Shown here: in pieces, positions 23,959-31,160 of the stretch | Layout of the letters: every line of letters starts with the position of its first letter | Position numbering within the stretch: the stretch's first letter is position 1 | Assembly (NCBI RefSeq): GCF_018474025.1 | Contig: NZ_JAHCTA010000003.1 | Span: forward strand, 124,001 to 188,000 | Length of the DNA stretch: 64,000 nt | DNA from: Alteromonas oceanisediminis | GTDB taxonomy: Bacteria > Pseudomonadota > Gammaproteobacteria > Enterobacterales > Alteromonadaceae | Direction: 5' to 3' | Notes under the pieces: model-generated | Told to the model about the DNA's origin: nothing | The model's database searches: none | Seen by the model: only the letters and a program-made list of their open reading frames with translations | Program-made: the position numbers and the translations under genes

Positions 23959-25743
23959 GTGTCATTATCTCAATCTTTTTCTCTGCTACGCTCACCACAT
24001 CGCTGTCGCGTCACCGCGTGGTCGCTGTTATTCATTTCGATCTGCGTGGGCTCACTGACCGCGTGCAGCCAAACTCAGCACGCAGCCCAAGGCACGACGG
24101 CGTCTGCCCCTGCACCCGCACCCGCACCCGCACCGAAAGCATTGACGCAACATGCTGTTGCTATGCCCGACAGTTTTAGCGCCGATGCCGCACTGGCCGT
24201 GTTAAATGAAGGGGGGAATGCAGTTGATGCAGCCATCGCAGCACAGTTTGTATTGGCGGTGACCTACCCTGAGGCCGGTAATATCGGCGGCGGTGGATTT
24301 ATGCTTATTCATAAAGACGGCCAGCAGCACTTTCTGGACTACCGGGAAATGGCACCGGGCCGAGCGCATCGCGACATGTACTTAGATGAAAACGGTGACG
24401 TGATCCCCTATGCGTCACTGTTTGGCACATTGGCCGCTGGCATTCCCGGCACGGTAGAAGGTATGTGGCAGGCACACCAGCGACACGGCACATTACCTTG
24501 GGCTCGGTTGGTTCAGCCAGCGGTGATGTTAGCCGCAGAGGGCTTTGTTGTACCAGAGAAACTGGCCGGGCGTATTTCGCGTTATATTGAACGTATTGAA
24601 GCGCGAGACATCGACGTCAACTTTGCCGAGTTTTTTGCGGATGCGAAAGCCGGGGAAACCTTTGTACAGACAGAGCTTGCTGTTACTTTGATGCGCATAC
24701 GCGACAAGGGCGCTGATGGCTTTTATCGTGGCACAACCGCCAGCATCATCAGCGAATTTATGGCAGACAACGGCGGTCTGATCAACGAAGACGATCTCGC
24801 CGCATACACCGCTCAGTGGCGCCAACCCATCACGGCCCAATGGCGCGATTACACAGTAGTGACGTCGCCACCGACCAGCTCAGGCGGTATCGCTATTTTG
24901 CAATGGTTAGGCATGTACGATCGCGTTGAGCAACGCCTAGGCGTTGAGATGAAACACAATAGTGTGGATTACATGCATGTGCTTGCTGAAGTGGGTAAAC
25001 GAGTTTTCGCCGATCGCGGCGAATACCTCGGCGATCCCGACTTCGTTGATGTCCCTACCGGGGATCTACTTAACGACGACTATCTCGACCAGCGCGCCGC
25101 CCCCATTCAGCTTGGCAAGCTTTCGCTCACCGAATCAGTTAAGCCGGGCTTGAAAGAAAGTGAAGATACCACGCACTTCTCGATTGTCGACAGCATGGGC
25201 AACGCAGTATCCAACACAACAACCATCAATTTAAGTTTTGGCAGTGGCGTTGTGGTTGAAGGCGCAGGATTTATTTTGAATGATGAAATGGATGACTTCT
25301 CCGCCAAAGAAGGCGTGCCTAATTTCTTCGGTGCGATTGGCGGTAAAGCCAACGCTATTGCCCCCTACAAGCGCATGCTGAGCTCCATGTCACCCACGAT
25401 TGTATTGCAAGAAGGTCGCGTAAAAATGGTAACAGGCTCACCCGGTGGCACCACTATTTTAACCTCGGTGTATCAGTCAATCCTCAATGCGCTAGTCTTT
25501 AATATGCCCGTTGAAGCAGTGGTGAACACACCGCGCTTCCACCACCAATTGTTGCCAGAACACCTGATCCGACACCACCCGGGCATTGATGCGTCGACGC
25601 TGAATGCGTTAGTCGATATGGGCTACAACCTACGGGAAAGTGAATTCGGTGACTTGCACGTGATCCTGAAAACCGAGCAAGGATTAACCGCAGCGTCAGA
25701 AGCACGCGGCAGAGGCAAAGCGGTTGTGGAGGTGACCGAATGA
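23959..25743 (+). CDS. ggt: Gamma-glutamyltransferase
   Basis: A 594-residue exported enzyme that cleaves gamma-glutamyl bonds (glutathione and other peptides) and self-processes into two subunits. Start GTG 23959, six bases after AAGGAG. The N-terminus carries a lipoprotein-like signal (SLTACS) and a repetitive Ala-Pro linker (APAPAPAPAP, about residues 50-60). The body shows FSADAALAVLNEGGNAVDAAIA, the processing/catalytic threonine in DTTHFSIVDSMGNAVS (about residue 404) and GSPGGTTILTSVYQSI. Located with an amidase and GH3 enzyme, it could break gamma-linked D-Glu peptides of the cell wall or release glutamate for the antiporter. Classic ggt enzymes act on gamma-L-Glu, so muropeptide cleavage is speculative. 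Confidence 0.9.
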   Translation: MSLSQSFSLLRSPHRCRVTAWSLLFISICVGSLTACSQTQHAAQGTTASAPAPAPAPAPKALTQHAVAMPDSFSADAALAVLNEGGNAVDAAIAAQFVLAVTYPEAGNIGGGGFMLIHKDGQQHFLDYREMAPGRAHRDMYLDENGDVIPYASLFGTLAAGIPGTVEGMWQAHQRHGTLPWARLVQPAVMLAAEGFVVPEKLAGRISRYIERIEARDIDVNFAEFFADAKAGETFVQTELAVTLMRIRDKGADGFYRGTTASIISEFMADNGGLINEDDLAAYTAQWRQPITAQWRDYTVVTSPPTSSGGIAILQWLGMYDRVEQRLGVEMKHNSVDYMHVLAEVGKRVFADRGEYLGDPDFVDVPTGDLLNDDYLDQRAAPIQLGKLSLTESVKPGLKESEDTTHFSIVDSMGNAVSNTTTINLSFGSGVVVEGAGFILNDEMDDFSAKEGVPNFFGAIGGKANAIAPYKRMLSSMSPTIVLQEGRVKMVTGSPGGTTILTSVYQSILNALVFNMPVEAVVNTPRFHHQLLPEHLIRHHPGIDASTLNALVDMGYNLRESEFGDLHVILKTEQGLTAASEARGRGKAVVEVTE

Positions 25744-25793
25744 AAACGATTCATCATTCGCTGTGGCGCAAACACCTTGTTTTCTTCGATTAA

Positions 25794-26100
<307 letters not shown>

Positions 26101-26108
<8 letters not shown>

Positions 26109-26310
26109 AAATTATGATTTTTCAGATTCAGTATCTAATCCGTACGCTAAAAAACTGAAAAAGCAAATCACAATTCGACTAGACCCAGATGTAATCAGTT
26201 ATTTTAAAAAGCTTTCTGATAAAAATGGTATTCCGTATCAGAATCTTATCAATTTATATTTAAAAGACTGTGCCGAACATGAAAAGGAGCTTGAGGTAAA
26301 TTGGCGGTAA
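26101..26310 (+). CDS. brnA: BrnA-family antitoxin
   Basis: A 69-residue ribbon-helix-helix antitoxin: KKQITIRLDPDVISYFKKLSDKNGIPYQNLINLYLKDC is the DNA-binding fold. I start at ATG 26101, overlapping the end of the brnT frame; a longer frame from 25987 would run across the toxin gene and has no family-like sequence. It normally neutralises BrnT and represses the operon. With the toxin broken, only the repressor role would remain. Confidence 0.83.
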
Positions 26311-26325
26311 GAGATAACAAACCAG

Positions 26326-26529
26326 TCAAGCTCGTTCACTCTGTTCGTTGAGACACATACTCACCGGCGCGTTTAACATTTTTGCCGGAAAGTCTGGGTT
26401 GTCTTCCGTCATCTCACAAATCTTAGCCCAGTGCTCGATCTGCTTGAGTGTTGTGCGGTTCAGTGCCTTGCCCATGATAGTGGCTTTCTCTACTAAATCT
26501 AAATTTAGTCTTATGCTCACGGTTGCCAC
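26326..26529 (-). CDS. Orphan ParD-like antitoxin
   Basis: A 67-residue protein starting at GTG 26529 with GGAG seven bases upstream. The pattern VSIRLNLDLVEKATIMGKALNRTTLKQIEHWAKICEMTEDNPDFP matches the ParD-like antitoxin family in which the helix pair sets the protein among small DNA-binding antitoxins. No toxin gene is adjacent on either side; the convergent brnA ends 15 bases away. A small hairpin (GCCACA-TCAGG-TGTGGC, 26567-26583) lies just upstream and could be its operator. Solitary copies of this family are common. Confidence 0.65.
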   Translation of the reverse strand: MATVSIRLNLDLVEKATIMGKALNRTTLKQIEHWAKICEMTEDNPDFPAKMLNAPVSMCLNEQSERA

Positions 26530-26593
26530 AATATTACTCCAATGGAGACAAATAAATCGTAGCAGGCCACATCAGGTGTGGCGATTTGCACAC

Positions 26594-26631
26594 AAAAAAG
26601 CGCTAAACTTGGTCCCTCCGAAGATTAGCGC
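26594..26631 (-). terminator. Rho-independent terminator after the VOC gene
   Basis: Read on the minus strand: GCGCTAA, an inner paired segment, TTAGCGC, then TTTTTTG. It begins eight bases after the stop of the VOC gene and would stop its transcript before the ParD-like gene. Confidence 0.75.
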
Positions 26632-26638
26632 ATAAGGG

Positions 26639-27031
26639 CTAGTGCGCCTTCACCATACAAAAGGCATTGAGTTTATTTCCGTCCAGATCACGGAAATACC
26701 CCGCATAGAAACCTGATGTCGCTTGTTCCGGCCGAAACCCCGGTTTACCTTCACACGTACCACCCAGTTCAATCGCTTTTTTATAAAATGCATCCACTTG
26801 ACTGGGGGATTCAAGCGCAATGGCTGCCATGATGCCATTGCCTACCGAAGCAGGCCGTTTATCGAATGGCACTGTGATTGCGAGAGAGCATTCATTTTCG
26901 GAACGCGCCCAGGCAAGAAAATAATCGGGCTCTTCCATAAATCGTTTTGCGCCGATAGTGGCAAGTAAGTCGTCGTAATATGCTCCTGCGCGATTCAGGT
27001 CTTTTGTGCCCAGTGTGATGTAGCCAATCAT
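26639..27031 (-). CDS. VOC-family (glyoxalase-like) protein
   Basis: A 130-residue single-domain protein: MIGYITLGTKDLNRAGAYYDDLLATIGA at the start and FYAGYFRDLDGNKLNAFCM near the end, the two beta-alpha-beta-beta-beta halves of the vicinal oxygen chelate fold. Members include glyoxalases, antibiotic-binding proteins and dioxygenases; this one is of the small cytoplasmic PhnB/glyoxalase-like group with no assigned substrate. I start at ATG 27031 behind AGGAG; the longer frame to 27079 has no ribosome site. It is divergent from the WYL regulator, which probably controls it. Confidence 0.8.
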   Translation of the reverse strand: MIGYITLGTKDLNRAGAYYDDLLATIGAKRFMEEPDYFLAWARSENECSLAITVPFDKRPASVGNGIMAAIALESPSQVDAFYKKAIELGGTCEGKPGFRPEQATSGFYAGYFRDLDGNKLNAFCMVKAH

Positions 27032-27152
27032 TGCTATTCTCCTGTTGTCGATATTTGTTGGCAAAATGATGATAGACATTGACTCCTGACATCTGGTGTC
27101 AGTAGTGTTGAGTTAGCCTAAAAACATCAATATTGGATTAGCCACACTCATC

Positions 27153-27875
27153 ATGCGTAAAGCGGAAAGGTTGAACGAAATTGTGCATTATTTGCGTCGA
27201 ATGCATTACGCGGTCACCGCAGAAATCCTATCGGCGCATTTTGAAGTCAGTCTTCGCACGTTGTATAGGGACATTCAGGATTTAAAAGACTCAGGCGTGC
27301 CTATTCAGGGTGAGGCGGGTGTGGGTTATGTTATTGATAAAAAATACCATTTGCCGCCAATCATGTTCGACGCCGATGAAATTGAAGCCATTGCATTAGG
27401 CGTGAATATGGTGCGAAATTGGACCGATGAAGCCTTTGCCAAGAAGGCAGTGAGTGCCTATCAAAAGATACAGGCGACACTTTCTGCCCCGCTGTTGCAA
27501 GAGCTGTCACAGATTACAACATTCTCTCAACCCAGCCATTACAAGATCCCATGGGAAGTCAGCTTTACTGAAATGAGAGAGTGCATTCGCCAACGGCAAA
27601 TTGTGAAGTTTGATTATTTGGATTTAACCGAAAAGAAATCTCAAAGGACAATACGCCCTCTGGCATTAACGTCGTTCAGCCCCGTTTGGTTGCTGACAGG
27701 ATGGTGCGAACTGCGCAATGATTTTCGAAATTTTCGGTTGGACCGCATATCTCGCTTTGAAAAGTTAAATGTCAGATTCAAAAACGAAAAAGACAAAAAT
27801 CTTTCTGCCTACGTAAAAAGACTCCATGAGGAAAGTGATGCCGACGCCAACCACTGCAAAAATCAAAGCCTTTAA
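27153..27875 (+). CDS. YafY-type regulator with HTH and WYL domains
   Basis: A 240-residue transcription factor: N-terminal HTH_11 (RLNEIVHYLRRMHYAVTAEI...SLRTLYRDIQDLKDSGVPI, residues 5-50), then GEAGVGYVI and a WYL domain (about 135-225, TIRPLALTSFSPVWLLTGWCELRNDFRNFRLDRI). WYL domains sense small ligands or nucleic-acid ends. Divergent from the VOC gene with 121 bases between starts, and its end overlaps the YdeI-like gene by 38 bases, so it likely regulates both. Confidence 0.85.
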   Translation: MRKAERLNEIVHYLRRMHYAVTAEILSAHFEVSLRTLYRDIQDLKDSGVPIQGEAGVGYVIDKKYHLPPIMFDADEIEAIALGVNMVRNWTDEAFAKKAVSAYQKIQATLSAPLLQELSQITTFSQPSHYKIPWEVSFTEMRECIRQRQIVKFDYLDLTEKKSQRTIRPLALTSFSPVWLLTGWCELRNDFRNFRLDRISRFEKLNVRFKNEKDKNLSAYVKRLHEESDADANHCKNQSL

Positions 27876-28434
27876 AACCTCGAAGTCACTCAATACCTGG
27901 CTACGTAATAATCACGATAAAAAAGAGGAGCTTTATGTGAAGATCTATAAAAAAAGCTCCAACGTTAGGTCAGTTACCTGGAATGATGTGGTTATTGAAA
28001 CTTTGTGCTGGGGGTGGATCGACGGCGTCAAGAAGTCCTATGATGAGCACGCCTATTTACAACGTATCACGCCCCGACGAGCGAAAAGCGCTTGGTCAAA
28101 AATCAACACTCGGCATGTCGAGCGCCTTACTAAAGAAGGTAGGATGCAAGCGCCTGGCCTGGTTCACGTAGAAGCGGCAAAAGCAGATGGTCGCTGGGAG
28201 AATGCCTATCTACCTCCTAGTGAAGTCGACGTGCCACAAGATTTTGTTGATGCACTTAAGCGTAAACCCAAAGCAAAAGCATTTTACGATTCGTTAGCAA
28301 AATCTAACCGCTATGCGATTGCTTATGGCCTAACCACAGCAAAAAAAGCGGAAACTCGCGAACGGCGTTTTCAAAAGTACTTTGACATGATGATCAATGG
28401 TGAAAAGCCTGATTTTGGCTTTAGAAAGAAATAA
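27838..28434 (+). CDS. YdeI/OmpD-associated family protein
   Basis: About 198 residues with the signatures SLNTWLRNNHDKKEELYVKIYKK, WNDVVIETLCWGWIDGVKKSYD, RITPRRAKSAWSKINTRHVERL and a C-terminal DUF1801/YdeI-like tail YFDMMINGEKPDFGFRKK. The family carries names such as bacteriocin-protection protein, from weak genetic evidence; the biochemical function is unknown. ATG 27838 has AGGAAA just upstream; ATG 27826 is an alternative. It overlaps the WYL regulator in another frame. Confidence 0.78.
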   Translation: MPTPTTAKIKAFKTSKSLNTWLRNNHDKKEELYVKIYKKSSNVRSVTWNDVVIETLCWGWIDGVKKSYDEHAYLQRITPRRAKSAWSKINTRHVERLTKEGRMQAPGLVHVEAAKADGRWENAYLPPSEVDVPQDFVDALKRKPKAKAFYDSLAKSNRYAIAYGLTTAKKAETRERRFQKYFDMMINGEKPDFGFRKK

Positions 28435-28503
28435 TCAACATCGCTATATAGTCAGCTAATCTCTAAAGGACACGATCAATTCAACGGGGCGGTCCAGCAA
28501 GAT

Positions 28504-28716
28504 ATGAATCACGACGTCAGCAACTTATATGAGGGTGATTCGAAAAGTTCGAATGCAAGCTCAAGCGTTTCCGCTGGCGGCGGCTGGACTACAACTGGCG
28601 GCGGCGTATCATTCGTTGGAGGCTCTTGTTTAGGGAACTGTGGAGGACATGGAACTCTTACTACCCAGGTTACTGATTTGACCGAGGAAGAGGCTAAAGG
28701 CACCACTACTGGCTAA
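28504..28716 (+). CDS. Gly/Ser/Thr-rich 70-residue peptide, unrecognised
   Basis: I do not recognise this gene. The frame encodes a polar N-terminus (MNHDVSNLYEGDSKSSNASS), a Gly-rich centre (AGGGW, TGGGVSFVGGSC, LGNCGGHG) with its only two Cys residues five apart, and an acidic tail (DLTEEEAKG). There is no signal peptide or transmembrane helix. The composition is far from its neighbours and resembles small bacteriocin or modified-peptide precursors more than an enzyme, but no leader motif or modifying enzyme is seen nearby. The ribosome site is weak. It is followed at once by a hairpin (28722-28743) and sits 69 bases after the YdeI-like gene. Confidence 0.5.
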   Translation: MNHDVSNLYEGDSKSSNASSSVSAGGGWTTTGGGVSFVGGSCLGNCGGHGTLTTQVTDLTEEEAKGTTTG

Positions 28717-28721
28717 TGGAG

Positions 28722-28743
28722 AAGGCTCATAAAACTGAGCCTT
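28722..28743 (+). terminator. Hairpin after the Gly-rich peptide gene, possible terminator
   Basis: AAGGCTCA, loop TAAAAC, TGAGCCTT, then ATTACG. Perfect 8-base stem starting six bases after the stop codon; the T-tract is short, so termination may be weak. Confidence 0.45.
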
Positions 28744-28854
28744 ATTACGACCGTGAAACAATTGTTATTACTGTGCATTTTTACTGTTTCCTCATACTTC
28801 AGTATTTTTGAAACTGCGGTTTTGTATGGATTTTACAACAATGAACTTAACGTT

Positions 28855-29130
28855 TTAGTCCATAACATTTTGTTTCAGGTCGTTGCTTTGCAATCGGCGA
28901 CTAACTAGCATTGGCATTAGCATTCCGATAAGGCTGACCGCCGCCACACTGACAATAATGCCGCCCAGCACACCGAAAACCGTCGACAACATGACGCAGG
29001 AAATCACAAACAGAATACACGCCAGAAACTGTTTACTGGCTGTTGACGTGAATGCATTGCCGTCGCGTAAAAACCAGATCCCCGCCGTTTGAAACAACAG
29101 CGACGCAAAAACGATTACAACCGTCATCAT
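28855..29130 (-). CDS. Small membrane protein of an iron-uptake module (DUF3325-like)
   Basis: A 91-residue protein with three hydrophobic helices and a polar tail. Its position, overlapping the start of the PepSY gene by four bases and co-directional with a DUF3649 gene, is the usual place of DUF3325 proteins in siderophore loci. The sequence fits that family only loosely by eye, so the name is tentative. A role as an accessory part of the inner-membrane ferric-siderophore reduction step is inferred from context. Confidence 0.6.
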   Translation of the reverse strand: MMTVVIVFASLLFQTAGIWFLRDGNAFTSTASKQFLACILFVISCVMLSTVFGVLGGIIVSVAAVSLIGMLMPMLVSRRLQSNDLKQNVMD

Positions 29131-30749
29131 TGCGCCTCCTGCTGATTCGTTTGAATGTTGAGTGACGCTTCATTATGTTTTGAGCGTTGCTTGGATTTTG
29201 AAAGTTGGTAGATTAACCGTAACGTTAGGGTACCCAGTATCAATAGGCAAATATCAATGGTTGCAGATACCCACTGTTGGTTGAGCATCAGCGATACCGG
29301 ATTGTCGCCAGTGAGCCAAATATTGAGCGGCACGGTGAGCACGAGCAATCCGCCTGTTATATAGCCTAAGACAGACGCAGCAGCCTTAACATCGCGAATA
29401 ACAAACATGAAAAGGCTACTCAGTAACCAAACACCAAAAAATACACTTCCAATAAAAAAGCTGTTGGAGGATATTGCTGGCAATTCATGCAATATCAATT
29501 GTGCGGGAAATAGTGCTGCACAGGCCAGCACAAGGCCTCCGCATAAGCCAATGACCAACCGATTAAAGCGTTGGTAAGTGCTATGTGAGTATTGTGGATT
29601 CGCACTACGCTGCCCTCGTTCAATCCACATCATCATTCCGCTCAGTGGTAATAGTGCAGTGCTGACACCCAGCAACGTCCAAAGCAGTTTAACAAAAATA
29701 CCACCAAAGTTCCCAAAGTGAAGCGGAAACATCAGGTCCAGAATTTGTGCCGATATGCCGCCCACTTTACCAAACTGACCAAACGCTTCGATAAAATCGC
29801 CCGTTGCTCCCTGATAAGACAGCAGTTGACGAGCAACCGCCTCACTGCCCACGCCGCTGGCGTACACCTTGGCATTCTGATCATCGAATCCATAAATGGT
29901 CACGACTTCAACCCGCATATCTTCGTCAAACGTCGTGGCATGTGTGAGTACCGGCGCAATTTGGGTTGGTTGATGCACCTGCGCCAATACCGGCTGAGGC
30001 GTGGTATTAAACGTATCGATTAATTTTTCCTGATCACCACTAAAACTCACGAAGGCAGCAGCGGGTATCAGCAGTACGGTAGCCAGCCCCAGAAAAGCGC
30101 CGGTAAAAGCGATGACGCCATTGAAAAGCAGCCCCCACACACCAAATAAACGATGCGAGTCTGCCAGCGTGATGTCGGTACTTTTTTTCCAGCGAAAGGT
30201 AAACAGTTGCCTGAGCTTTTGCCGATGGATGATGAACCCAGTGACAATAGACGCCATCAGCGTCAACCCGAGTAAGCCCGTTAATAAAAGACCGACTGGG
30301 CGCCCCAAGTGCAGATCGGCGTGAAAATCCACGATGAAGTCAGCAATATCGACCTGTCGGGCCGCAAATACTTCGCGTGGCGTTCCTTCGCGTTGGTTAA
30401 TGACCGACATCGTTTCGTTATCAACGGTAAGTAGAACAGCGTGCTGATTTTCATGATCTTCAAAAACGATAGTGAGATGTGGATAAGTGCGCGTGCCGGG
30501 CAAAAAAATCAGTATCTCTTGATGATAGGCCTCAGGCAGTGCGGCAGCTTGTTCACGCACCACTGCTTCAATCTGGGCCGCATCCATTTCAATGCCGTGA
30601 CGAATATCGGGGTTAGCCCAGATTTTTATTTCCGGCCTGCCAAATACCGACAACGCACCTGTGAACGCGATAACAAACAGTAAAATACCCGTGATTAAAC
30701 CAACCCAACTGTGGACTTTATACAATTTTTTAACGGCGAGACTTTTCAT
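29127..30749 (-). CDS. PepSY-associated transmembrane protein, ferrisiderophore-reductase type
   Basis: About 540 residues. An N-terminal helix (LYKVHSWVGLITGILLFVIAFTGALSVF) with a conserved His, a periplasmic PepSY region (about 40-140), then helices with HLGRPVGLLLTGLLG, DSHRLFGVWGLLFNGVIAFTGAFLG, and four further C-terminal helices. Such proteins, with paired membrane His residues, are thought to reduce ferric siderophores in the inner membrane. ATG 30749 follows AGGAAT; the longer frame begins with TTG. It lies between DUF3325-like and DUF3649 genes and behind the Fur-box promoter. Confidence 0.85.
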   Translation of the reverse strand: MKSLAVKKLYKVHSWVGLITGILLFVIAFTGALSVFGRPEIKIWANPDIRHGIEMDAAQIEAVVREQAAALPEAYHQEILIFLPGTRTYPHLTIVFEDHENQHAVLLTVDNETMSVINQREGTPREVFAARQVDIADFIVDFHADLHLGRPVGLLLTGLLGLTLMASIVTGFIIHRQKLRQLFTFRWKKSTDITLADSHRLFGVWGLLFNGVIAFTGAFLGLATVLLIPAAAFVSFSGDQEKLIDTFNTTPQPVLAQVHQPTQIAPVLTHATTFDEDMRVEVVTIYGFDDQNAKVYASGVGSEAVARQLLSYQGATGDFIEAFGQFGKVGGISAQILDLMFPLHFGNFGGIFVKLLWTLLGVSTALLPLSGMMMWIERGQRSANPQYSHSTYQRFNRLVIGLCGGLVLACAALFPAQLILHELPAISSNSFFIGSVFFGVWLLSSLFMFVIRDVKAAASVLGYITGGLLVLTVPLNIWLTGDNPVSLMLNQQWVSATIDICLLILGTLTLRLIYQLSKSKQRSKHNEASLNIQTNQQEAQ

Positions 30750-30758
30750 CAACAATTC

Positions 30759-31043
30759 CTATCGCAATGCCAAAATACACAATACAAGGTGGCTGACTAG
30801 CAGCAGAGTCAATACCGCCCACGCGTGACGGCTTTTATTTGCCATGTAGGAATAGAGGAATAAACCCACCCAGATAAACGGAAACAGAAAGATTGGAATA
30901 CCGATTTTGTCAGCTGCGGAGAGCGGTAAGTAGGTTGTCATACCCGGGATCATGACCGTTGCCGTTAAAAGCGACATGAGCAGCGCTGAGGAATGCCGCG
31001 ATTTAAGACTACTGAAAGTTGATTTTCGTGAAGATTGCATCAT
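30759..31043 (-). CDS. DUF3649-like small membrane protein
   Basis: A 94-residue protein with three hydrophobic stretches (LLMSLLTATVMIPGM, IPIFLFPFIWVGLFLYSYMA, AWAVLTLLLVSHLVLCI). The pattern and position upstream of a PepSY gene agree with DUF3649, a family known only from iron-uptake clusters. First gene of the leftward iron operon, nine bases from the PepSY gene, with its promoter next to the Fur box. Function unknown. Confidence 0.7.
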   Translation of the reverse strand: MMQSSRKSTFSSLKSRHSSALLMSLLTATVMIPGMTTYLPLSAADKIGIPIFLFPFIWVGLFLYSYMANKSRHAWAVLTLLLVSHLVLCILALR

Positions 31044-31109
31044 GTGCTCAATCCGAATAAAACCTGTTCAGTATAGTGTACCCATAAAAACAAGTAAACA
31101 TTATTGCAT

Positions 31110-31128
31110 GTGATAATCGTTCGCATTA
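31110..31128. promoter_or_regulatory. Fur box between divergent iron genes
   Basis: GTGATAATCGTTCGCATTA matches the NATAATNATTNNCATT pattern of gammaproteobacterial Fur sites, 33 bases before the receptor start and 67 bases before the DUF3649 start. It could repress both directions when iron is sufficient. Confidence 0.7.
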
Positions 31129-31160
31129 AGATTGCATCGAAATTATTGATTGGAACCCAC

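Noticed and set aside
28753..28908. GTG-started 51-residue frame after the Gly-rich peptide gene (MKQLLLLCIFTVSSYFSIFE...)
   Set aside because: Looks signal-peptide-like at the start but has no ribosome site, runs into the convergent DUF3325-like gene and has no recognisable family; left out for lack of support.
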